DNA from: Candidatus Gastranaerophilales bacterium
GTDB lineage: Bacteria; Cyanobacteriota; Vampirovibrionia; Gastranaerophilales; Gastranaerophilaceae
NCBI GenBank assembly: GCA_944322885.1
Contig: CALUQH010000012.1
Location: 1-64,000 of the forward strand
Length of the DNA stretch: 64,000 nt
Reading direction: 5' to 3'
Shown: piece by piece, positions 34,834-43,063 of the stretch
Numbering within the stretch: the first letter of the stretch is position 1
How the letters are laid out: each line of letters opens with the position of its first letter
Notes under the pieces: generated by a model
Told to the model about the DNA's origin: nothing
Seen by the model: only the letters and a program-made list of their open reading frames with translations
Databases searched by the model: none
Made by a program: the position numbers and the translations under genes

Positions 34834-35677
34834 AATTTTAGAAGGTGACAGTATTCTGAATGCTTACATCAGAGAAATTTCAGACTACAAATCTCTTACA
34901 CCTGCCGAAGAAAAAGAAATTGCCGAAAAAGCAAAAGAAGGAGATGCCAAAGCTAAACAAAAGCTTATTAAAGCAAATTTAAAACTTGTTGTCACAATTG
35001 CAAAAAAAGCAATCCACATGTCGAATCTTCCTATGATTGATTTAATTCAGGAAGGTAACTTAGGACTTATGGCAGCAGCTGAAAAATTCAACTACAAACT
35101 TGGCTATAAATTTGCAACCTATGCAAGCTGGTGGATTAAACAAGCAATGTTCAAAGCAATTTCCGAACAATCGCACTGCATGAAGATACCTGTATATATT
35201 CAGGAAACATTATCACGTTTTTCTAAAATTAAACGAGAGATGGAGCATGAAAACAATTGCCAGGTAAAAAATGAAGATGTTGCCAAAAGAATGAAAATTG
35301 ATCCTGATAAAATTGATACATTTCTCTCGGCATATTCAAAATCAATTTCAATTGAAAGCAGTATGGAAAACAGTGACGGCAAAGATATGAATATAGCCGA
35401 AATTCTTCAGGATGAAAAAGCATCTGCAACAAAAGATGTTGAATATGAAGACTTAAAAACAGATATTTTAAATGTTATTTCAACCCTGAAAGAAAGAGAG
35501 CAGGAAGTCGTAAAAATGCGTTATGGACTGGAGGACAATACAAGAAAAACACTTGAAGAAATAGGTAATATTTACGGTGTTACCAAAGAATGTATCCGCC
35601 AGACAGAATTGAGAGCTTTAAAAAAAATGAGATTCTCTGTGTTGGGTCAAGAAGTTCTATCAGCTTACGTTGACTAA
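34769..35677 (+). CDS. RNA polymerase sigma-70 family factor (group 2-like)
   Basis: A 302-residue sigma factor lacking region 1.1. Region 1.2/2 starts DSILNAYIREISDYKSLTPAEE. Core-binding and -10 recognition lie in NLKLVVTIAKKA, DLIQEGNLGLMAAAEKFNYKLGYKFATYASWWIKQAM. Region 3 follows, and region 4 ends with the helix-turn-helix KTLEEIGNIYGVTKECIRQTELRALKKM. The WWIKQ core is intact, so it should recognise -10 elements like the primary factor. It differs from the sigma at 48823, and the pair suggests several group 2 sigmas as in Cyanobacteria. A palindromic tandem operator overlaps its promoter, and an overlapping upstream frame shares its SD. Confidence 0.92.
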   Translation: MKNNLPVKLKQTSKLSNPAKNEILEGDSILNAYIREISDYKSLTPAEEKEIAEKAKEGDAKAKQKLIKANLKLVVTIAKKAIHMSNLPMIDLIQEGNLGLMAAAEKFNYKLGYKFATYASWWIKQAMFKAISEQSHCMKIPVYIQETLSRFSKIKREMEHENNCQVKNEDVAKRMKIDPDKIDTFLSAYSKSISIESSMENSDGKDMNIAEILQDEKASATKDVEYEDLKTDILNVISTLKEREQEVVKMRYGLEDNTRKTLEEIGNIYGVTKECIRQTELRALKKMRFSVLGQEVLSAYVD

Positions 35678-35727
35678 AGAAGGTAAATTTTTTTATTGTG
35701 TTTATTTATTAAAAAAAAGAATTAAAA

Positions 35728-35757
35728 AACCGCCGTTTAATTAAATGGCGGTTTTTA
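35728..35757. terminator. Bidirectional terminator
   Basis: ACCGCCGTTTAA pairs with TTAAATGGCGGT (one G-T pair), flanked by A-run and T-run, between the sigma gene (+) and the APC permease (-). Confidence 0.85.
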
Positions 35758-35772
35758 TTTTACTTCTATATT

Positions 35773-37335
35773 TTATAATACCTGAGCATCAACCTTTGGT
35801 TTAACGCGTCTTTGGACTTTGAATTTTTCTTCAAGGCGTTTCTGCTTATAACCGTATCCTGCATAAATTGCAAGCCCGATTAAAAGCCAGAGCGGGAAAT
35901 ACAATGATGACGTTGTCAAAAATTTCATTGAATAAATCATCAATCCTCCGCATGTCAAAATTCCTAGAATCGGGAATACAGGGGAAAACGGGACCTTAAA
36001 AGGTCTTGGTCTGTCAGGATCTGTTTTTCTTAAAATTAATACTGCAATACAAATTATTATAAATGATGTAAATGTTCCGAAATTACACAATTCAGCCGAT
36101 ATACTTAAATCCATAAAGAATGTACATAAAATTACAATGATACCGGAAATCCATGTCAGAACATGCGGAGTTCTGTATTTTTTATGGATTAAACGCAATG
36201 ATTTTGGTAAAAATCTGTCCCTGCTCATTGCATATAATATTCTTGTAGTACCTAACTGGTAAATCAAGATTACTGATGTCAAAGCGCATAATGCCCCTAT
36301 TGAAATTAACCCTGCAAACCAGTCTTTTCCAATTGCGCGCATTGCATGAGCAATAGGCGCCTGTATGTCAATCTGACCGAGCGGGACATTCCCCGTTAAT
36401 ACGAGTGCTACACAAATATACAAAACAGTACATATAACAAGGGTTCCTAAAATCGCAATAGGTAAATCTCTCTGCGGGTTTTCAGTTTCCTCAGCCGTTG
36501 TTGAAATCGCATCAAAACCGATATAAGCAAAAAATATTAAAAATGCGCCCATAAAAATACCTTCAAACCCGTTGGGGGCAAAAGGAGTCCAGTTTTCAGG
36601 CTTAACATAAAAAGCTCCGACAACAATAAATGAAATTATCATAAACATATTCACGCCAACCATAACACTTGCAAATCTTGTTGACTCTTTTACACCTTTT
36701 ACAAGCAAAATAGTCAAAAGTAAAACTATAACCATTGCCGGAAGGTTTATTGCGAACGGAATTTTATCAAAAATAAAAGGCATTTGTGTATGCGGATCAA
36801 GTCCGTATTTGTCGCAGTATGCAAACATAAACCTGTAATCATTCCTAAGCCACATAGGAAAATTCACGACAAAATCAGGCAAAATATGCTTAAAACCCTT
36901 TAACAACTGAACAAAATAACCTGTCCAGGCACAGGCTACCGTAATATTTCCGATAGCATATTCAAGCATCAAAATCCAGCCCACCATCCATGCCATAAAC
37001 TCACCCATAGTAGCATAAGTGTAAGTATAAGCACTTCCCGCAACCGGTATCATCGCCGCAATTTCGCTATAACATAAAGCAGAAAATACACAGGCAATCA
37101 CAGCCAAAATCATTGAAATAATGATTGCAGGGCCTGCTCCGACACTTTCCGGACCGCCCTGTATTGCAGAGCCGATAATAGTAAAAATACCCGTTCCGAC
37201 AACTGCCCCAATACCTAAAACAATCAAATCAAAAACATTCAAAGTTTTTTTCAACTCTGATTTTTTACTCACAGCTATAAGTTCGTCGGGGCTTTTTTTC
37301 TTAAATGCATTACTTATTATTGATTTTAATTCCAT
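35773..37335 (-). CDS. APC-family amino acid permease (second of a tandem pair)
   Basis: A 520-residue membrane protein with 12 or more helices, cationic amino acid transporter-like. The APC signature is in the first helix (LIVLGIGAVVGTGIFTIIG), followed by the conserved PVAGSAYTYTYATMGEFMAW, FFAYIGFDAISTTAEETENP and LRKTDPDRPRPFKVPFSP. Substrate cannot be told from sequence. Its ATG overlaps the stop of the upstream paralog (TAATG), so translation is likely coupled. The two paralogs differ most in the extracellular loop between helices 4 and 5. The C-terminus is charged (KQKRLEEKFKVQRRVK). Confidence 0.93.
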   Translation of the reverse strand: MELKSIISNAFKKKSPDELIAVSKKSELKKTLNVFDLIVLGIGAVVGTGIFTIIGSAIQGGPESVGAGPAIIISMILAVIACVFSALCYSEIAAMIPVAGSAYTYTYATMGEFMAWMVGWILMLEYAIGNITVACAWTGYFVQLLKGFKHILPDFVVNFPMWLRNDYRFMFAYCDKYGLDPHTQMPFIFDKIPFAINLPAMVIVLLLTILLVKGVKESTRFASVMVGVNMFMIISFIVVGAFYVKPENWTPFAPNGFEGIFMGAFLIFFAYIGFDAISTTAEETENPQRDLPIAILGTLVICTVLYICVALVLTGNVPLGQIDIQAPIAHAMRAIGKDWFAGLISIGALCALTSVILIYQLGTTRILYAMSRDRFLPKSLRLIHKKYRTPHVLTWISGIIVILCTFFMDLSISAELCNFGTFTSFIIICIAVLILRKTDPDRPRPFKVPFSPVFPILGILTCGGLMIYSMKFLTTSSLYFPLWLLIGLAIYAGYGYKQKRLEEKFKVQRRVKPKVDAQVL

Positions 37336-38927
37336 TATTTCATCATTTCTTGTTTTTTAAGTTCCACTTTTTCATTATGAATTTTATTTTCATTCTGTCT
37401 GTTTCTGACAAATCCGTATAACAGGTATATTATCGCTCCTACGCCTAACCATACAGGGAATAACAGTGCAGAACCTGAAGGCTGCATTGATTTATATACC
37501 ATTAATCCGCCGCATATAATTATGCCTAATGCAGGAGTAACAGGTGAAAACGGGACTTTAAACGGACGCGGTCTGTCAGGGTCTGTCTTTCTTAAAATCA
37601 ATACTGCAACACAAACTATGATGAAAGATGTGAATGTTCCGTAATTACATAATTCAGCAGCAACATCAAGATTTAAAGTCAAAATCCCGACAACTGCCAA
37701 AAGTCCGACAGTCCATGTTAAAAGCGCAGGAGTTTTAAATTTCGGATGTAATTTTTGAAATCTTTGAGAAATAAAATGATCCCTGCTCATAGCATATAAT
37801 ATTCTTGTTGCAGCCATTTCCAAAACCAGAAGTACTGATGTCAAACCAGCTAAAGAACCCAGCGAAATTAATCCTGCAGCCCAGTTCATATTTAAAACAG
37901 ACATACAATAAGCCATAGGGGCCTTTAAAAATGCCATAGGTACAGTAGAACTGGTATCCTGTAATCCGGTCATAACAAGAGCAACCGAAACATAAACAAT
38001 TGTAGTTACTATTAGCGAACCTATTATGCCGACAGGAAGATCTTTTTGAGGATTTTTACATTCTTCGGCCGCAGTTGCAAGTGCATCAAAACCAATGTAA
38101 GCAAAGAATATCAAAAATGCACCCGCAAAAATTCCTGCTGCACCGTTTGGTGCAAAAGGAGTCCAATTTTCAGGCTTTACGAAAAATATCCCTGCAAAAA
38201 CGAACAATGCTATAACCGCAAGTTTTATAAATACCATCAGTCCTGCCATTTTTGTAGAGTCTTTTGTACCTCTGACAAGTATCATGGTTATTAAAAGGAC
38301 TATAACAATTGCAGGAAGATTTATGCTAATTGGCATTCCAAATAACATAGGCACATGTATATCAGGATTATCACTTGCTAGCTTTGTAACCGAAAATACA
38401 TCATTTACAAGCCATACAGGAGGATTAGCAATCCATGCCGGCAGAACTTTTTCAAATCCGCTCAAAAACTGGATAAAATGGTTTGACCATGCACATGCAA
38501 CCGCAATAAAACCGATTGCATATTCAAGCATCAAAACCCAACCCACCATCCATGCGGCAAACTCGCCCAGAGTTGCGAATGTATAAGTATAAGCACCGCC
38601 AGCAACAGGTATCATTGTCGCAAACTCAGAATAACAAAGTGCGGAGAATATACATGCTACTGCCGCAATAACCATTGAGACAATGAGCCCCGGGCCTGCG
38701 CCGATAATTGAGCCGTCGGCACTTCCCGCAGCGGCGATACCGACAACCGCAAAAATTCCGGAGCCGATGATTGCACCTACACCTAAAATAATTAAGTCCC
38801 AAACGCCTAAAGTTTTTTCCAAACCTTCAGCTTTAGCTTCAGCCAGCATTTCATCAGGATTTTTAATCCTTGTGATAGTTTTCAAAAAATTGCGAGTAAA
38901 TGTCGCGCGGTGAAATTTTTCTGCCAT
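37335..38927 (-). CDS. APC-family amino acid permease (first of a tandem pair)
   Basis: A 530-residue paralog of the downstream permease with the same blocks: LIILGVGAIIGSGIFAVVG, PVAGGAYTYTFATLGEFAAW, FFAYIGFDALATAAEECKNP and LRKTDPDRPRPFKVPFSP. The N-terminal 40 residues are cytoplasmic and polar. SD AAGGA six bases upstream. Together the pair could import two related amino acids or form a regulated duplicate; which is unknown. It lies 15 bp downstream of glyQ on the same strand, so transcription from glyQ may continue into both permease genes. This hints at, but does not show, a glycine or small amino acid substrate. Confidence 0.93.
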   Translation of the reverse strand: MAEKFHRATFTRNFLKTITRIKNPDEMLAEAKAEGLEKTLGVWDLIILGVGAIIGSGIFAVVGIAAAGSADGSIIGAGPGLIVSMVIAAVACIFSALCYSEFATMIPVAGGAYTYTFATLGEFAAWMVGWVLMLEYAIGFIAVACAWSNHFIQFLSGFEKVLPAWIANPPVWLVNDVFSVTKLASDNPDIHVPMLFGMPISINLPAIVIVLLITMILVRGTKDSTKMAGLMVFIKLAVIALFVFAGIFFVKPENWTPFAPNGAAGIFAGAFLIFFAYIGFDALATAAEECKNPQKDLPVGIIGSLIVTTIVYVSVALVMTGLQDTSSTVPMAFLKAPMAYCMSVLNMNWAAGLISLGSLAGLTSVLLVLEMAATRILYAMSRDHFISQRFQKLHPKFKTPALLTWTVGLLAVVGILTLNLDVAAELCNYGTFTSFIIVCVAVLILRKTDPDRPRPFKVPFSPVTPALGIIICGGLMVYKSMQPSGSALLFPVWLGVGAIIYLLYGFVRNRQNENKIHNEKVELKKQEMMK

Positions 38928-38942
38928 TTATTTTCCTTATAA

Positions 38943-39815
38943 TTATTTACAAAGAGGAAATCCCATTTCTTCTCTTTGTGCTACGTATAGTCTTGCGACA
39001 GCAGAAGCCATTGTTCTGACTCTGTTAATAAAATTAATTCTTTCATCTTTACTGATTACGCCTCTTGCATCCAGTAAATTGAATGTATGAGAACATTTCA
39101 AAACGTAATCATAAGCGGGCAAAACAAGTTTTGCGCTAACACAATTATCAACTTCTTTTTGATATAAATCAAACATTGTAAACAAAGATTTTGCATCGCT
39201 TACTTCAAAATTATATTTAGATTGCTCAATTTCATTTTGAAGGTAAATATCACCGTATTTTAACGTATCATTCCACATAATATCGTATACAGATTCTTTG
39301 TTTTGGAGATACATGGCAATTCTTTCAAGGCCGTAAGTCAATTCAAGAGCTACAGGCTTAACCTCAACTCCACCGACCTGTTGGAAATATGTAAACTGAG
39401 TAATTTCCATACCGTCAAGCCAAACTTCCCAACCCACACCTGCCGCGCCGAGAGTCGGTGATTCCCAGTTATCTTCAACAAAACGTACATCATGTTCTTT
39501 TAAATCAATTCCCATAGCCTCTAAACTTTTCAAATAAAGTTCCTGAGCATTATCAGGGGACGGTTTTAAAATAACCTGAAACTGGAAATAATGTCCCAAA
39601 CGATTAGGGTTTTCGCCGTATCTTGCATCAGTCGGGCGTCTGCATGGTTCAATCATAGCAGTATTCCACGGCTCAGGGCCTAACGCACGTAAAAAAGTCG
39701 CAGGGTTCATGGTAGAAGCACCTTTTTCAATATCATAAGGCTGTTGAATTATACATCCGTAATCCGACCAAAATTTTTGTAAATTAAAAACCAATTCCTG
39801 AAAGTTTAAAGCCAT
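38943..39815 (-). CDS. glyQ: Glycyl-tRNA synthetase alpha subunit
   Basis: A 290-residue class II alpha subunit of the bacterial alpha2-beta2 GlyRS, which charges tRNA-Gly in the cytosol. Motif 2 lies in [20 protein letters not shown], and [12 protein letters not shown] carries motif 3. The N-terminus is [22 protein letters not shown]. Length is typical. The ATG at 39815 has GGAAA upstream; the longer frame would need TTG at 39827. The beta subunit glyS is not in the window. Upstream is an F-x-G gene in divergent orientation. Confidence 0.96.
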   Translation of the reverse strand: MALNFQELVFNLQKFWSDYGCIIQQPYDIEKGASTMNPATFLRALGPEPWNTAMIEPCRRPTDARYGENPNRLGHYFQFQVILKPSPDNAQELYLKSLEAMGIDLKEHDVRFVEDNWESPTLGAAGVGWEVWLDGMEITQFTYFQQVGGVEVKPVALELTYGLERIAMYLQNKESVYDIMWNDTLKYGDIYLQNEIEQSKYNFEVSDAKSLFTMFDLYQKEVDNCVSAKLVLPAYDYVLKCSHTFNLLDARGVISKDERINFINRVRTMASAVARLYVAQREEMGFPLCK

Positions 39816-39994
39816 ATCTATTTCCAATATATTGTACTATTTACACTAATCTGCACAGGCACACCAATATCGGCTCACACGTGCTTTTTTCATACTACGA
39901 CCAACATAGCAAAATTGCAAATGTTATGTTAAAAATATTAAGTTTAAAATTTAAATATTATGCAAAAAAATTTTTGTCGTGCTTTAATAATTTT

Positions 39995-41533
39995 ATGAAA
40001 GTTTCTGCAATAACAAATAATTATTTATTAAACAATAACAAAGCAAATACTGATCGGCCTAATTTTACCGGTCTGACAAAGTTGATGAAAAGACAAATTT
40101 ATATTGACGGCAAAAAAGATATTCTAAATTTGATAGAAAAACGAAGACCGGAACAAAGCACCATTGTAGGACAGCTTCCCGGAGGAATCTTTGAAAACTT
40201 GCCTAAAGATAAACCAAAACGCATAAATGCCATAAAAGAAATTATGAATGTTTTTGGAGATATCGCTGAAGAAATAAGGGGCTTCAAATGCGGAGTTAAC
40301 AGCACAAATACAGAATATAAGAACAGAAGAAGTGATTCTACCGTTCAAAAATTACGTGAAGTTTTCAATAAGTATAATCTTAATAATACAAAAGATGATA
40401 TTGATCTGGAATTTTTAGGCAAAGGCGACTACGGCAGTGCATTCAGAATCCGCGGCATACATGACAATAAAACAAATGATGACTATATTTTAAAAATTCA
40501 TACAGTTGCAGACAGAGGACCGAACTGGCACAGATACAAAAGCCACGGCAATTTTGCGGAACCAAATACGGCTGAATACTGGCTTAATTTATGGGGCGAA
40601 CAAACACAGCGCGGGAAATTTTATTTTGCAGATATCAATAAAGGGTACATGGTTGACAATTATATAGATTCAAATACTCCGCCATATAAGAAAAAAGTAA
40701 ATGAATACACAGCAGGATTGAAACTAACGGATGAAGAACTTGCACATAACGGACACAACAAAATTAACGGTTACAGTATTGACTGGGGCGGTGTTAGAGT
40801 TGTAAACAGAGTAAAAAACGGGAGCAAAACAGCAAGAACCATTCTTCACAAAATTAAACGTACGCCGAAAAATTATCGGGAAATAGAATGGTGGAAAATA
40901 TTTGAGGATAAAAAACACTTTGACGATATTCAAAAGAAGGCAGGTCTTGCTCTTTCAATAAAACATATTGCGGATGACAGGAAAAATTTATATATAAACA
41001 AATGCTTAAACCTGCGTATTCCGATGGTAGATCAGGCGCTGGGCTATGTTCTTAAATATCTTCCGCATGATGTTGCTCTAAAATATTTTGAAAAACTCAT
41101 GAGCAGAAATGATGAAATTACCCAAACAATTCTTATGAACGAAATACCTCTGCTTGCTAGAAAACCAGTTCCTGAAGCATACGATGATATGAATGTTCCC
41201 AAAGATCAAATTATACCTGAAAAGGTTGAGGAATTTTATAAAATAGCAAAGCACTATGCAATACCGCAAACACGCGAACATCTTGCAAGTTACGTTCATT
41301 TACTTACCAGAGAAAATATCGAAAATGAATTTAAGTATCTGGTAGAACTTGATGATTATAACGTCTATGACAGATTGCTACACAAAATCAGAATAGTTCC
41401 GGAAGAAGAATTCCCATTTGACCTAAAATTTAAGATGCTCGATACTCTCGAAAAAGTTGTAAAACATCCGTATTTACAGCGCCATACGCAAGAGATTAAA
41501 ATTCTCACCTTAAGAAAAACACTTGAAGATTAA
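39995..41533 (+). CDS. F-x-G protein with a possible kinase-like fold
   Basis: A 512-residue protein. From the ATG at 39995 it starts MKVSAITNNYLLNN and reaches PNFTGLTKL at about residue 25. Around residue 140 a glycine-rich loop, FLGKGDYGSAFRIRG, is followed 15 residues later by YILKIHT, resembling the kinase P-loop and its ATP-binding Lys. Further on NGYSIDWGGVRVVN could be the DFG-like metal site. A canonical HRD loop is not evident. The C-terminal 200 residues are helical, repeat-like. No signal peptide or SD. A longer in-frame start exists at 39881 but adds a Phe/Lys-rich stretch unlike relatives. Hypothesis: divergent kinase-like effector; function unproven. Confidence 0.6.
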   Translation: MKVSAITNNYLLNNNKANTDRPNFTGLTKLMKRQIYIDGKKDILNLIEKRRPEQSTIVGQLPGGIFENLPKDKPKRINAIKEIMNVFGDIAEEIRGFKCGVNSTNTEYKNRRSDSTVQKLREVFNKYNLNNTKDDIDLEFLGKGDYGSAFRIRGIHDNKTNDDYILKIHTVADRGPNWHRYKSHGNFAEPNTAEYWLNLWGEQTQRGKFYFADINKGYMVDNYIDSNTPPYKKKVNEYTAGLKLTDEELAHNGHNKINGYSIDWGGVRVVNRVKNGSKTARTILHKIKRTPKNYREIEWWKIFEDKKHFDDIQKKAGLALSIKHIADDRKNLYINKCLNLRIPMVDQALGYVLKYLPHDVALKYFEKLMSRNDEITQTILMNEIPLLARKPVPEAYDDMNVPKDQIIPEKVEEFYKIAKHYAIPQTREHLASYVHLLTRENIENEFKYLVELDDYNVYDRLLHKIRIVPEEEFPFDLKFKMLDTLEKVVKHPYLQRHTQEIKILTLRKTLED

Positions 41534-41612
41534 ATGTTTAATTTATAATAACCGCATAAAATTTTTCAGAGTTTTTTGTGTTAATATTAATTCATTAAGG
41601 AGAAGAATTTTT

Positions 41613-42131
41613 ATGGCTGATAAAATAATAATTTTTTCAGGGAAGCAATACTCAGGCAAAGATACTGCAGCCAAAATTATGCTTGCGGAAATGCCGGATT
41701 ATAAAAGATGCGCAATGGGAGATATAATTAAACTTACCTACGGAAAAGAAAAGGGATTAACTTACGAAGAAATAGAAAAAAACAAACATCTTTACAGACA
41801 GGATTTAATCAATCTGGGCAATTGGGGAAGGGCACAGGATCCCGATTACTGGCTAAACAAAATTATCGAACAGGACGGGAATATTATCGTAACAGATGTA
41901 CGAGTTCCGCATGAATATGAAGTTTTTAAATCTGCAGGTGCAATTGCAATCCGTGTTGAAGCTGACAGAGAAACAAGAGCTTCAAGAGGCGAACTTATCG
42001 GAGAAAATGATATAACCGAAACAGGACTTGATAACATAAAAGACTGGGATTATGTTATTGAAAACAATTTTGATTACGAAACTTTAAAAAACAAAGTTGA
42101 AGAAATTATCAAAAAAATAAAAGAGGATTAA
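41613..42131 (+). CDS. P-loop deoxynucleotide monophosphate kinase-like protein
   Basis: A 172-residue P-loop kinase. Walker A is FSGKQYSGKDTAA at residues 8-20, with Asp following the Lys as in dNMP kinases and phosphomevalonate kinase-like proteins. IIVTDVRVPHEYEVFKSAGA is the Walker B/substrate region and RVEADRETRASRG the lid Arg. It would phosphorylate a nucleoside monophosphate or a similar small substrate in the cytosol. The ATG at 41613 has AAGGAG ten bases upstream; an upstream in-frame start at 41523 adds an unlikely basic extension. Single gene ended by a terminator overlapping its stop. Confidence 0.8.
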   Translation: MADKIIIFSGKQYSGKDTAAKIMLAEMPDYKRCAMGDIIKLTYGKEKGLTYEEIEKNKHLYRQDLINLGNWGRAQDPDYWLNKIIEQDGNIIVTDVRVPHEYEVFKSAGAIAIRVEADRETRASRGELIGENDITETGLDNIKDWDYVIENNFDYETLKNKVEEIIKKIKED

Positions 42132-42146
42132 ATATTAATCCTCTTT
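42120..42146. terminator. Bidirectional terminator over the stop codon
   Basis: A 12-bp stem, AAAGAGGATTAA with TTAATCCTCTTT and a three-base loop, followed by T and flanked by A. It includes the TAA of the kinase-like gene and also serves the convergent response regulator. Confidence 0.8.
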
Positions 42147-42172
42147 TAAAGTAAATATATGGAAGTTATAAA

Positions 42173-42862
42173 TTAGACCATTCCTTCTTTTACAGCCTTA
42201 ACCGCCGCTTGAACACGGTCATTTACACACATTTTCTGCAATATAGAGCAGACATGCGCTTTTGCCGTGTGAACACTAACGATTAGTTCTTTCGCAATTT
42301 CAGTATTGCTTTTGCCGGACACAAGATGCTTCAAGACCTCAAATTCTCTTTCTGTCAGAGGGACCCGTCCTTCCGTATTTGATTTATTTGGTAAAAATCC
42401 TATATTATCAATTTTTGGCAATGCGTTAAGTGTCATCTGAGCGACCATGGGATCTATCCAGCAGACGCCGGTCGAGACATCTCTAACAACATCTGCCAGT
42501 TTATTCGGATCAATATCTTTTAAACAATAAGCGCTTGCACCCGAACTTAACGCCGCAATAACTTCTTCTGATCTGTCATGGGATGTTAAAGCTATTATTT
42601 TAGAATCAAACATCATTTCTTTACATTTAACCATAGCCTCAATGCCGTTCATGCCTGGAAGCCCCAGATCCATTAATATTACATCCGGCTTGTGTTTTTC
42701 AATAAGTTTTAAACCTTCGACCGCATCCTCGGCTTCGGCTACAACATTAATATCTTCATTGGCATTTAATGCGCACCTTAGGCCCACCCTGGTAAGTTTA
42801 AAATCCTCGACAATAATCACACTAATAGTTTTTGTTTTTGTCTCACTTGTCTTTTGTATCAT
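42173..42862 (-). CDS. NarL/LuxR-type response regulator
   Basis: A 229-residue two-domain regulator. The receiver has the acidic pair ED (19-20), phospho-acceptor D65 in VILMDLGLPG, a conserved Thr in ALTSHD and the Lys of YCLKD. The C-terminal LuxR helix-turn-helix reads LTEREFEVLKHLVSGKSNTEIAKELIVSVHTAKAHVCSIL. No sensor kinase is adjacent, so it is an orphan here. SD is weak (GGGG). It may control the divergent GH13-like gene 200 bp upstream, judging by position alone. Confidence 0.93.
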   Translation of the reverse strand: MIQKTSETKTKTISVIIVEDFKLTRVGLRCALNANEDINVVAEAEDAVEGLKLIEKHKPDVILMDLGLPGMNGIEAMVKCKEMMFDSKIIALTSHDRSEEVIAALSSGASAYCLKDIDPNKLADVVRDVSTGVCWIDPMVAQMTLNALPKIDNIGFLPNKSNTEGRVPLTEREFEVLKHLVSGKSNTEIAKELIVSVHTAKAHVCSILQKMCVNDRVQAAVKAVKEGMV

Positions 42863-43063
42863 ATACTATAACCCCACTTTCAGTAAATGCACTATGCATT
42901 TTATCTAAGTAACCAAGAATTATTTAATTATATCTATAGGTATTAATCCATTACCCGATTGTCTAATTTATTGTAAAAAATACAATTATTTTTTAAATGA
43001 TATTAATTATTTTTATTATGCTATAATATCAATACGGAATTATTTTATAAGGGGAGTGTGAAG

